DNA of 64,000 nucleotides from assembly GCF_017302315.1 (NCBI RefSeq), contig NZ_JAFLDT010000003.1, positions 1 through 64,000 on the forward strand, written 5' to 3'. The stretch's first letter is position 1. Every line of letters starts with the position of its first letter. Made by a program: the position numbers and the translations under genes. Shown one piece after another: positions 57,772-64,000 of the stretch. This stretch comes from Zoogloea sp. Lineage in GTDB: Bacteria > Pseudomonadota > Gammaproteobacteria > Burkholderiales > Rhodocyclaceae. The notes under the pieces are model-generated. The model was not told the origin of the DNA and did not search any database. It saw nothing but the letters and a program-made list of their open reading frames with translations.

Positions 57772-58125
57772 TCATGACCAGTGCTTCAGAAACTCGAGGA
57801 GGGCCTCGCGGCGGGCTGGCGGCAGCCGGCGGTACACGGCCTGCAGATGGCGCTCGTCCTCAGGCAACTCGCGTTCGACACGGTATTCGCGCTGCGCCTC
57901 CTGGACTTCCGGCCTGAAGTCGCGGGGGCCGCGTCCGGTGACGATCCATTCGAACCATACGTCCAGTTCGACGGCGAGGGTACGGAGATTGTCCACCGAG
58001 GGCTCCGTCTTGCCGTTCTCCCAATCGGAGACGGTGGGTTGCGACACCCCCAGCCGGCGCGCCAGCTCGCTCTGGCTGAGGGTCTTCTGTTCCCTGGACT
58101 CCCTGATTCGGTTTCCGATCTTCAT
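57772..58125 (-). CDS. XRE-family transcriptional regulator A
   Basis: A 117-residue protein with an N-terminal XRE-type HTH (SQSELARRLGVSQPTVSDWENG at ~17-38, in part) and a helical C-terminal tail (EDERHLQAVYRRLPPARREAL). It reads toward the LysR gene. The start is next to a double operator at 58137-58175, so it probably represses itself and the divergent regulator B. Confidence 0.88.
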   Translation of the reverse strand: MKIGNRIRESREQKTLSQSELARRLGVSQPTVSDWENGKTEPSVDNLRTLAVELDVWFEWIVTGRGPRDFRPEVQEAQREYRVERELPEDERHLQAVYRRLPPARREALLEFLKHWS

Positions 58126-58136
58126 GGATGAAAAAT

Positions 58137-58175
58137 ATAGGTAAAACCTATAAATCGGAAATAAGTTTTACCTAT
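58137..58175. promoter_or_regulatory. Double operator between divergent XRE genes
   Basis: Site 1, ATAGGTAAAACCTAT (58137-58151), is a perfect dyad. Site 2 (58161-58175), read on the other strand, is ATAGGTAAAACTTAT, 14 of 15 identical. The centres are 24 bases apart. Site 2 touches the -35 box of the rightward promoter and site 1 lies just upstream of the leftward gene. This matches the two-operator layout of small XRE repressors. Confidence 0.75.
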
Positions 58176-58203
58176 TGACACACCCATCGCCCATGCCTAT
58201 ATT
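58175..58203 (+). promoter_or_regulatory. Near-consensus sigma-70 promoter for XRE gene B
   Basis: TTGACA at 58175-58180, a 17-base spacer and TATATT at 58198-58203. Its -35 overlaps operator site 2, so binding there would block transcription. The expected start is near 58210, only a few bases before the first ATG at 58216, so the message could be almost leaderless. Confidence 0.75.
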
Positions 58204-58215
58204 TGCATACGCATA

Positions 58216-58461
58216 ATGGATAGAAATCGATCACCAATGACGCCGCTGCGCAGTGCACGAAAAACGAAAGGAATGACCCAGTCGGCACTCGCCCGGCAGA
58301 GCGGCGTGAGCCAGGCCCACATCTCTGCGTTGGAGAGCGGCCAGTGCCGCGCATCGGCAGAACTGGCCGAGCGGCTTGTGCGGGTGATCGGACCAGGCTT
58401 GATCAGCGAGGCCGAGATCCTCTATCCCGAACGTTTCCCGAACCACGAGGGCCGAGCCTGA
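58216..58461 (+). CDS. XRE-family transcriptional regulator B
   Basis: An 81-residue protein, essentially a single HTH (MTQSALARQSGVSQAHISAL … GQCRASAELAERL). ATG 58216 and ATG 58237 are both candidate starts and neither has a good ribosome site; a near-leaderless message is possible given the promoter. Its stop touches the start of the diguanylate cyclase gene (TGAATG), so the two genes are coupled. It is divergent from regulator A and shares its operators. Confidence 0.8.
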   Translation: MDRNRSPMTPLRSARKTKGMTQSALARQSGVSQAHISALESGQCRASAELAERLVRVIGPGLISEAEILYPERFPNHEGRA

Positions 58462-59433
58462 ATGCGCCGCCGTGCGTCCCTGCCAGCAGTGCGGTCCCGG
58501 GCAGATACCACCCCCCGCGCCGGGCGCGTGTTCTCCGACGCCCACAATGGCATGCTCATCGTCAGCCCCCGCGGCGTGATCCTGGAAGCCAATGGCGCCT
58601 TCTGCCGGGCTACGGGCTACCATCCCGCCGAAGTGCAGGGCAGGACGCCCGCCCGCCTGAAGCTGACCGCCCATGGCCCCCACTTTTTCGCCCACCTCCG
58701 GCATTCACTTCGAAAGAGCGGGGTGTGGCAAGGCGAACTCGTGAAGCGCTGCAAGGATGGCTCTCTGGTCACCGCCTTCCTGACCGTCGGCACCGTCCGG
58801 AACCATATCGGGCAGATATCCCATTACCTCTGCGTGTTCTCCGACATTGAACCCCTGAAGGCGCGCCAGCGTCGCCTTGAGCAGCTCGCCTACTTCGACT
58901 CCCTCACCGGCCTGCCCAATCGCATGCTGCTGATGGATCGCCTCCGCCAGATGTGTGCAGCCTCCCGCCGGCATGGGCGGCAGGTGGCTGTCTGTTACCT
59001 CGACATTGACGGCTTCAAAGCCGTCAATGACAGCCTGGGTCATCATGCGGGCGACAACGTGCTGGTTGAAGTGGCCTCGCGCCTGAGCCTTGAAGTACGC
59101 AGCGGAGACACCGTGGCACGCCTTGGCGGAGACGAATTTGTGATGCTCTTCGCGGAGCCCGGCACGGTGGCCGACATCCAGGCGGTGCTTGATCGCATTC
59201 TCCTGAGCCTTTCCCAGGTGCCCATGGCGAGCGGGCGCAGGGGAATATCGGCGAGCGTCGGCGTCACCCTCTTTCCCATGGACGACGGCAGCCCCGACAC
59301 CCTCCTTCGGCACGCCGACAAGGCGATGTACCAGGCCAAACGCGCCGGTCGTGCCGGCTACTGCTTCTTCTATCCGCTTATGGACAGCTACAAGCCCCCC
59401 GATCTGCGTCGCGAACACCTTTCCAGCCATTGA
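58462..59433 (+). CDS. PAS–GGDEF diguanylate cyclase
   Basis: A 323-residue cytosolic protein. Residues ~25-140 are a PAS domain (FSDAHNGMLIVSPRGVILEAN, in part; GELVKRCKDGSLV). The C-terminal half is a GGDEF domain: DSLTGLPNR, LDIDGFKAVNDSLGH, ARLGGDEFVML, ASVGVTLFP, with the intact GGDEF signature, so it should make c-di-GMP. No EAL domain is present, and no RxxD inhibitory site is obvious before GGDEF (EVRSGDTVARL is close). It is co-transcribed with XRE regulator B. Confidence 0.93.
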   Translation: MRRRASLPAVRSRADTTPRAGRVFSDAHNGMLIVSPRGVILEANGAFCRATGYHPAEVQGRTPARLKLTAHGPHFFAHLRHSLRKSGVWQGELVKRCKDGSLVTAFLTVGTVRNHIGQISHYLCVFSDIEPLKARQRRLEQLAYFDSLTGLPNRMLLMDRLRQMCAASRRHGRQVAVCYLDIDGFKAVNDSLGHHAGDNVLVEVASRLSLEVRSGDTVARLGGDEFVMLFAEPGTVADIQAVLDRILLSLSQVPMASGRRGISASVGVTLFPMDDGSPDTLLRHADKAMYQAKRAGRAGYCFFYPLMDSYKPPDLRREHLSSH

Positions 59434-59452
59434 CCGGGGGAAGCCCGAAAAA

Positions 59453-60433
59453 TCAGCCTTGCGGACATATCAGCAGTTTGCCGGTCGCCCGGCGTTCCGC
59501 CAGGGCCTTCAGGGCCAGCCCAGCCTCTTCGATGGCGTAGCGGCCGTGAATCGGAGGGTTGAAGCTCCCGTCGGCAATCCCGGCCAGAATGGCACCAACC
59601 TGGGCGCGGCAGGCGTCCGGTTCGCGGCGCAGGAACTCATCCCAGAAGACGCCGGAGAGTTCGCATCCTTTAAGCAGGAGAAGGTTGGCCGGGACGCGCG
59701 GAATGTCGCCAGCGGCAAAACCGATGACCAGCACCCGGCCACGCCAGGCCGTGGCCCGCACGGCCGCCTCCGTGTACGGGCCACCGACCACGTCGATCAC
59801 CACGTCGGCACCGCGCCCCCCGGTGGCTGACTTGACGGCTTCCTTGAGGTCCTCAACCTGGTAGTTGATGCCGATGGAGGCGCCTGACTGACGACACACC
59901 TCCAGCTTCTCGGCCGTGCTCGCCGCTGCGATCACGGTGCAACCGGCCGCATGGGCGATCTGCACTGCCGCGAGGCCGACACCGCCGGCCGCCCCCAGCA
60001 CCAGCGCGGTTTCTCCGGCTTGCAGGCGCCCCCGGTCATGGAGCGCAAACCAGGCCGTTGCGTAGGCCACAAGGGCCGCCGCGGCCTGATCGAAGCTGAC
60101 GCCATAGGGCAGGGGAAATACCTGGCTTGCCCGGGCGCGAGCCCTCTCGGCAAAACCGCCATACGAATTGAAGGCGAGCACCCGCTGCCCCGGATGAAAG
60201 CCGTCCACCGCCGCACCGACGGACGAAACTGTTCCAGCGAACTCGCCACCGGGCGAGAAGGGAAACGCCGGGCGGATCTGATACCGGCCCTGGACGATCA
60301 GGGTGTCGTAGTAGTTGACCCCGGCGGCGGCCACGTTGACGATGACTTCGTCGTCGGCCGGAAGGGGGGCAGGCAGCTCAAAGCAGCCGTGGGTGTCGAG
60401 GGGGCCAAAGGCCTTGCATAGATAGGCGCGCAT
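59453..60433 (-). CDS. Zinc-less MDR quinone oxidoreductase (Qor-like)
   Basis: A 326-residue member of the quinone-oxidoreductase branch of medium-chain dehydrogenases. It has the GroES-like N-terminal domain (AAGVNYYDTLIVQGRY, PGGEFAGTV), NADPH fold AAGGVGLAAVQIA, and lacks the zinc Cys residues. It likely reduces quinones or enones with NADPH in the cytosol. Start at ATG 60433 gives the family-typical MRAYLCKAFG; a longer frame to 60487 is unlikely. Confidence 0.9.
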   Translation of the reverse strand: MRAYLCKAFGPLDTHGCFELPAPLPADDEVIVNVAAAGVNYYDTLIVQGRYQIRPAFPFSPGGEFAGTVSSVGAAVDGFHPGQRVLAFNSYGGFAERARARASQVFPLPYGVSFDQAAAALVAYATAWFALHDRGRLQAGETALVLGAAGGVGLAAVQIAHAAGCTVIAAASTAEKLEVCRQSGASIGINYQVEDLKEAVKSATGGRGADVVIDVVGGPYTEAAVRATAWRGRVLVIGFAAGDIPRVPANLLLLKGCELSGVFWDEFLRREPDACRAQVGAILAGIADGSFNPPIHGRYAIEEAGLALKALAERRATGKLLICPQG

Positions 60434-60461
60434 GGATGTTACTTGGAGCGTGAGGATGAAG

Positions 60462-60587
60462 TTACTGTGCGAGCAGATCGACCACAAAGCCAGCCACGGC
60501 AGCGATCACGGCCCCCGGCTGGTCCTTGTGGGGTGCAAGGTGCTGGATTTCCATGGTCTTGCCGCCAAGATCGAGTTGGATCTTCAT
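60462..60587 (-). CDS. Possible 41-residue small protein
   Basis: A short minus-strand frame from ATG 60587, starting MKIQLDLGGKTMEIQHLAPH and ending FVVDLLAQ. It has family-like balance of residues and GC-rich codons like the neighbours, and lies 28 bases upstream of the quinone oxidoreductase gene on the same strand, so co-transcription is likely. The ribosome site (GGGAG) is rather far from the start. The rest of the 370-base region to the tRNA genes holds only the tRNA promoter, as far as I can see. Confidence 0.35.
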   Translation of the reverse strand: MKIQLDLGGKTMEIQHLAPHKDQPGAVIAAVAGFVVDLLAQ

Positions 60588-60782
60588 GAATATGTGCGTC
60601 TCCCGTTGTGTGTCCGGCGGTTCGTGCCCGCCTGTCGCGTCGTCGCCGATGGAGCAGTCAGATTATTGTTCAAACGCCGGGTTTCGTCGCCCCGGCTTCC
60701 GACCGTTCACGCCGGCAAAGGCGGCCTGGACGACAAATTCAAGGATCTGCGACGAAAGGCTTCCAATATCTTCGAGCGTGTG

Positions 60783-60788
60783 TATAAT
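60783..60788 (+). promoter_or_regulatory. -10 element of the tRNA-Arg operon
   Basis: A perfect TATAAT at 60783-60788, 15 bases before the mature 5' end of the first tRNA. The -35 is weak (TTCCAA near 60761). Confidence 0.55.
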
Positions 60789-60802
60789 CTCGGTCTCTCA
60801 GC

Positions 60803-60879
60803 GCGCCCGTAGCTCAGTTGGATAGAGTACTTGGCTACGAACCAAGGGGTCGTGGGTTCGAATCCTGCCGGGCGCGCCA
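60803..60879 (+). tRNA. tRNA-Arg (anticodon ACG), copy 1
   Basis: A 77-base tRNA including an encoded CCA. The acceptor GCGCCCG pairs with CGGGCGC; D-loop (AGCTCAGTTGGATAGAGT), anticodon stem CTTGG/CCAAG with loop CTACGAA (anticodon ACG) and T-loop GGTTCGAATCC are all canonical. Confidence 0.97.
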
Positions 60880-60978
60880 GTTTTTCAAGAGCGGTTTTCA
60901 GTGGTTGTCAGCCGCTCTTTTCAACCAGAAAGAGTCTTCTTTCTGCCGGTTCGCCGGACGTTGAAAGTTGGGAATGAT

Positions 60979-61055
60979 GCGCCCGTAGCTCAGTTGGATA
61001 GAGTACTTGGCTACGAACCAAGGGGTCGTGGGTTCGAATCCTGCCGGGCGCGCCA
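60979..61055 (+). tRNA. tRNA-Arg (anticodon ACG), copy 2
   Basis: Identical over all 77 bases to copy 1, 99 bases downstream, same strand. The pair likely forms one transcript, ending at the terminator just after. Perfect identity points to recent duplication or gene conversion. Confidence 0.97.
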
Positions 61056-61064
61056 GAATGGCCG

Positions 61065-61096
61065 AAAAGGAACTGTGGAAACGCGGTTCCTTTTTT
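61065..61096 (+). terminator. Terminator after the tRNA pair
   Basis: AAAAGGAAC (61065-61073) pairs with GTTCCTTTT (61086-61094) around a 12-base loop, with six T residues at 61091-61096. Confidence 0.85.
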
Positions 61097-61148
61097 GCGT
61101 TCACGCCTCATGTCATCTCCTCGATCGTGCCCCATGACACACCCCCTG

Positions 61149-61210
61149 TCCTGAAAGCATAAAGTTTTTCGAAGATGCGTCGTCAATACGAGGACGACAT
61201 TCTTTCAGGA
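61149..61210. repeat. Nested inverted repeats upstream of the GAF-HlyD gene
   Basis: TCCTGAAAG (61149-61157) and CTTTCAGGA (61202-61210) are perfect 9-base complements. Inside lies a second pair, GTCGTC (61179-61184) and GACGAC (61193-61198). This could be a folded leader RNA or a protein-binding site controlling the downstream gene. Confidence 0.4.
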
Positions 61211-61266
61211 TCCACGCTCTGAACGCGCCGCCTCTCCTCGTTGCCGTTGAGCCGGTAAAGCTTGAC

Positions 61267-62616
61267 GTGCTCGCTTTGCTGGCCACCCTGGTGTCCCACG
61301 GCAGCTTGGGTGCGTCGGCTACTGCGCTTGCATCCGAGCTGGCCAACCGTCTCGGTTGCGAGCGCGTTTCCATTGGATTCGTGGAGGATCGCTTTACCCG
61401 GGTGGTGGCCATCTCCCACGGTGCGATCAGCACCAACACGAGCGAGATGCTGCGGGTGATCGGTGCCGCCATGGATGAGTCCATCGAACAGGCGGCCACG
61501 GTGGTGGCGCCGGCACCCGAAGACCACGTACCCCGGATCGTTCTGGCACATGAAGAGCTGTTGCGCCACGACGGCGGAATGGCGATCACGATTCCGCTGG
61601 TGGTTGCGCATCAACTGGTCGGTGCAGTTATGTGTCAGTACCGACATGCGGGGCCGGTTGTCCCGGCACAACTAGTCGAGTGGGAACATGCGTTCGCCTT
61701 GCTGGGCCCTGTGCTTCATCTCATGCGTCGCAGCGAGCGCCCTTGGCGGAGACGTCTGAAGGATCGCCTGCGGCACCTCTATGCCGACTTTCGGGCGCCG
61801 GGGCGCGGGCACCTACGTGTGGGGCTTGGGGTGGTGTTGCTGGGCGTTGTCGCCCTGGGGTTTGTTCCCATGGATTTCAAGGTCGGAGGCACTGCCCGGG
61901 TTGAAGGTGCCGTCCAACGCGTCCTGGTCGCGCCCGCCGACGGATTCATCAGCCAGAGCCACGTCAGGCCGGGTGATGGCGTCAAGGCCGGGCAGGTTCT
62001 GGCCGAACTCGCCGGGCAGGATCTTCAGCTTGAACGGAACAAGTGGAGCAGCGAGCTTGCCCAGCATGAGAACGCCTACGCTGCCGCCATGGCCCGGGCA
62101 GACCGGACGCAACTCGTCATCAGCCAGGCACGCGCCGCTGAGGCCAGGGCCCAGCTCGCGTTGGTGGATGAGCAGCTCGGACGCATCCGTCTCGAGGCGC
62201 CCTTCGATGGCGTGGTGATCCGGGGTGATCTCAGTCAGTCCCTGGGGGCACCGGTGCAGCGGGGCGATGTGCTTCTCACGGTAGCACCGCGGGATCGCTT
62301 CCGAGTCATCATCGAGGTGGATGAGCGCGACATCGCCTGGATCAAGGTGGCGCAGCAGGGCAGTCTGGCGCTGTCGGCACTGCCCTGGGACACGCTGCCC
62401 CTGAAGGTCGTCCGCATCACGCCGATGGCCAGCCCGATGGAGGGGCGCAACGTGTTCGAAGTCGAGGCCAACCTGGAAAGCCAGCCCGACACCCTTCGCC
62501 CGGGCTTGCAGGGGGTGGCCCGGATTTCCGTGGGCGAGGCGCCTGTGTTGTGGGCCTGGACCCATCGCCTCGGCGAGTGGTTGCGGCTCAAGGCCTGGGG
62601 CCTTTGGGGCGGCTAG
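61267..62616 (+). CDS. GAF–HlyD fusion, periplasmic adaptor protein
   Basis: A 449-residue protein. Residues ~1-150 resemble a GAF sensor domain (CERVSIGFVED, GMAITIPLVVAHQLVGAVMC, in part). A helix near 185-203 (VGLGVVLLGVVALGFVPM) then leads to a HlyD/membrane-fusion barrel-hairpin part: APADGFISQSHVRPGDGVKAG, in part, a coiled hairpin, APFDGVVIRGDLS and a C-terminal beta domain. It should sit in the inner membrane and link a cytosolic signal to an exporter. The start is uncertain: GTG 61267 is used; no ATG lies upstream in frame and coding-like sequence seems to continue toward 61219. The next gene starts one base after its stop. Confidence 0.8.
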   Translation: MLALLATLVSHGSLGASATALASELANRLGCERVSIGFVEDRFTRVVAISHGAISTNTSEMLRVIGAAMDESIEQAATVVAPAPEDHVPRIVLAHEELLRHDGGMAITIPLVVAHQLVGAVMCQYRHAGPVVPAQLVEWEHAFALLGPVLHLMRRSERPWRRRLKDRLRHLYADFRAPGRGHLRVGLGVVLLGVVALGFVPMDFKVGGTARVEGAVQRVLVAPADGFISQSHVRPGDGVKAGQVLAELAGQDLQLERNKWSSELAQHENAYAAAMARADRTQLVISQARAAEARAQLALVDEQLGRIRLEAPFDGVVIRGDLSQSLGAPVQRGDVLLTVAPRDRFRVIIEVDERDIAWIKVAQQGSLALSALPWDTLPLKVVRITPMASPMEGRNVFEVEANLESQPDTLRPGLQGVARISVGEAPVLWAWTHRLGEWLRLKAWGLWGG

Positions 62617-62617
62617 C

Positions 62618-64000
62618 GTGGGCGACAGCGTCTTCAGTGCCCAGTGGTACCGTGTCGCCGGACTTCATCCCCGGCTGCGCGCCCATGTGCGCGTGACCCG
62701 GCAGATCTACCGCAACGAGGTGTGGCACGTGCTGGCCGACCCGGTCAGCGGGCATTTCCATCGTATCAACGCCACGGCGTACGCCTTTGTGGGACGTTGT
62801 GACGGGCGGCACTCAGTCGATGAGATCAGTGAGGCGCTGCTGGCCGGCGATCCTGACTCGGCGCTGACCCAGGACGAAATCGTGCGCCTTCTGGTCCAGC
62901 TCAATCAGCACGGCCTGGTCCAGTGCGAGCTGACCCCCGACGTGGAATCGATCTTCCATCGGGAAGCGCTGGTTGAACGTCAGCGGCGGCGCCTGGCGAT
63001 CAACCCGCTGGCTTTCCGGGTTCGGCTGGGTGATCCCACGGCCATTCTGGCGCGCTTCGATCCGTGGCTGCGCACCCTCTTCGCGCGCCCCATCCTGGCC
63101 TTGTGCGTGGTGCTCATCCTGACGGGAACCCTGACTGCGGCGATGAATTTACCGGAGCTCTCGCTACAGGTTCGAACCCGGATGGGAACACCGCGCTTTC
63201 TCCTGATGGCCTGGCTCTTGTACCCCTTCATCAAGGCCGCCCACGAGTTCGCGCACGCCCTGGCCATCCGGCGGTTTGGCGGTGAGGTCCATCAAATGGG
63301 GGTGAGCTTGCTGGTACTGATGCCGGCACCCTTTGTGGACGCATCGGCCGCATCGGCCTTCCGCTATGCCTTCCAGCGCCTGGTGGTCAGCGGGGCAGGC
63401 ATCGTGGTGGAAATGGTGATCGCAGCCCTTGCGGTCATCCTGTGGGCACTCGTCGAGCCCGGTATCGTGCGCGATGCGGCCCTCGTCGTTGCCTTCGTCT
63501 GTGGCGTCTCCACGATCATCTTCAACGGCAATCCATTACTGCGCTTCGATGGCTACCATGTGCTGTGCGATGCCCTGGATCTGCCCAATCTGGCGTCTCG
63601 CAGCGTCGCCTGGTGGCGATACGTGATACTCAATCGTCGCCTGGGTCTCACCGAACACGCATCGCCCGAGCCGGGTCGGGGCGAACGCTTCTGGCTATAC
63701 ACCTACGCACCGATCTCCATGGCTTACCGACTGGTGCTTTCGATCGCCATCGTGGCCTGGATCGGTAGCTGGTCGACGCCCCTCGGGCTGCTTGCAGGTG
63801 CAGGTCTGGCCTATGCAATGGTCTTTCGTCCCGTGCTCAGGTTCTGGCGCCGTCTGCTGTCCGTGCCCCTTTCAATGCCCATGCGGCGGCGGGCACTCAG
63901 GGGGGCAGGGGCCCTGAGTCTGGCCGTGCTGGCCCTCTTCTGGGTCGTACCGCTCCCGTTTGCTACAGTGGGACAAGGCGTGGTCTGGGTACCCGAACAG
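62618..64000 (+). CDS. PqqD–M50 membrane metalloprotease, cut by window end
   Basis: 461 residues visible with no stop before the window end. The N-terminal ~100 residues fit a PqqD/RRE-like peptide-recognition domain (VWHVLADPVSGHFHRINATA, in part; LNQHGLVQCEL). A multi-pass M50/site-2-protease domain follows with zinc motif HEFAH at residues 209-213 and the second motif NGNPLLRFDGY. Such proteins cleave or handle peptides in the membrane and are found with HlyD adaptors and RiPP-type export systems. It starts at GTG 62618 right after the adaptor gene's stop. The C-terminus (probably further helices and perhaps a biotinyl-lipoyl domain) is missing. Confidence 0.85.
   Translation, partial: MGDSVFSAQWYRVAGLHPRLRAHVRVTRQIYRNEVWHVLADPVSGHFHRINATAYAFVGRCDGRHSVDEISEALLAGDPDSALTQDEIVRLLVQLNQHGLVQCELTPDVESIFHREALVERQRRRLAINPLAFRVRLGDPTAILARFDPWLRTLFARPILALCVVLILTGTLTAAMNLPELSLQVRTRMGTPRFLLMAWLLYPFIKAAHEFAHALAIRRFGGEVHQMGVSLLVLMPAPFVDASAASAFRYAFQRLVVSGAGIVVEMVIAALAVILWALVEPGIVRDAALVVAFVCGVSTIIFNGNPLLRFDGYHVLCDALDLPNLASRSVAWWRYVILNRRLGLTEHASPEPGRGERFWLYTYAPISMAYRLVLSIAIVAWIGSWSTPLGLLAGAGLAYAMVFRPVLRFWRRLLSVPLSMPMRRRALRGAGALSLAVLALFWVVPLPFATVGQGVVWVPEQ

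Noticed and set aside
60432..60812. A 126-codon plus-strand frame before the tRNA genes.
   Set aside because: It runs into the tRNA sequence, overlaps the tRNA promoter and has no recognisable domain; the 41-residue minus-strand frame fits the context better.

Overview
The window is a GC-rich stretch of bacterial chromosome. Its gene content suggests a betaproteobacterium, probably a Rhodocyclales-like member: a DUF3567-type small protein, a betaproteobacterial-style GreB, an AcnB aconitase, soluble NAD-dependent formate dehydrogenase genes of the fds type, and many chemotaxis and two-component genes. This is judged from recognised protein families, not from a database search. No phage genes, insertion sequences or CRISPR arrays are visible. 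The left end is an assembly edge: bases 1-12 match the end of the Illumina adapter, and the metY gene behind them loses its similarity near base 100. The right end cuts a membrane metalloprotease gene.

Layout. 0.1-5.5 kb: truncated metY, two small conserved proteins, greB, a sensor kinase and htpG. 5.5-16.8 kb: an unknown secreted protein, a di-iron/MBL protein, a MoxR-VWA-deacetylase operon, an M20 amidohydrolase, a large FtsX-type permease, rmuC and a CapA-like protein. 16.7-25 kb: moeA, xpt and a TAXI binding protein on the minus strand, then dusC, a TrmB-like methyltransferase, an UPF0149/SEC-C protein, a YkgJ protein, kbp, an S4 protein, gstA and ychJ. 25-31 kb: a kinase/response regulator pair and acnB.

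31.3-47.3 kb is the most unusual region. A complete chemosensory operon (HTH-pseudoreceiver, MCP, CheY, STAS, CheA, MCP, CheW, CheR, CheD, CheB) runs co-directionally into a small Cys-rich secreted protein, a TIR-caspase-SIR2-like triple-domain protein and a STAND NTPase with WD40 repeats. A second STAS paralogue follows. The TIR/caspase/SIR2 protein plus its NTPase-WD40 partner look like a sensor-effector pair of the bacterial immune (NLR-like) type. Their position next to a chemosensory array and between two STAS proteins suggests either a regulated death/defence module or a new output of the chemosensory pathway.

47.3-60.4 kb: a DUF454 protein, the fds formate dehydrogenase (fdsD, fdsA and a fused fdsG-fdsB), a hybrid sensor kinase, a LysR regulator, two divergent XRE regulators around a clear double operator, a PAS-GGDEF protein and a quinone oxidoreductase. 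60.8-64 kb: two identical tandem tRNA-Arg(ACG) genes, then a GAF-HlyD adaptor followed by a PqqD-M50 membrane protease, probably a peptide-processing/export or envelope system that continues past the window.
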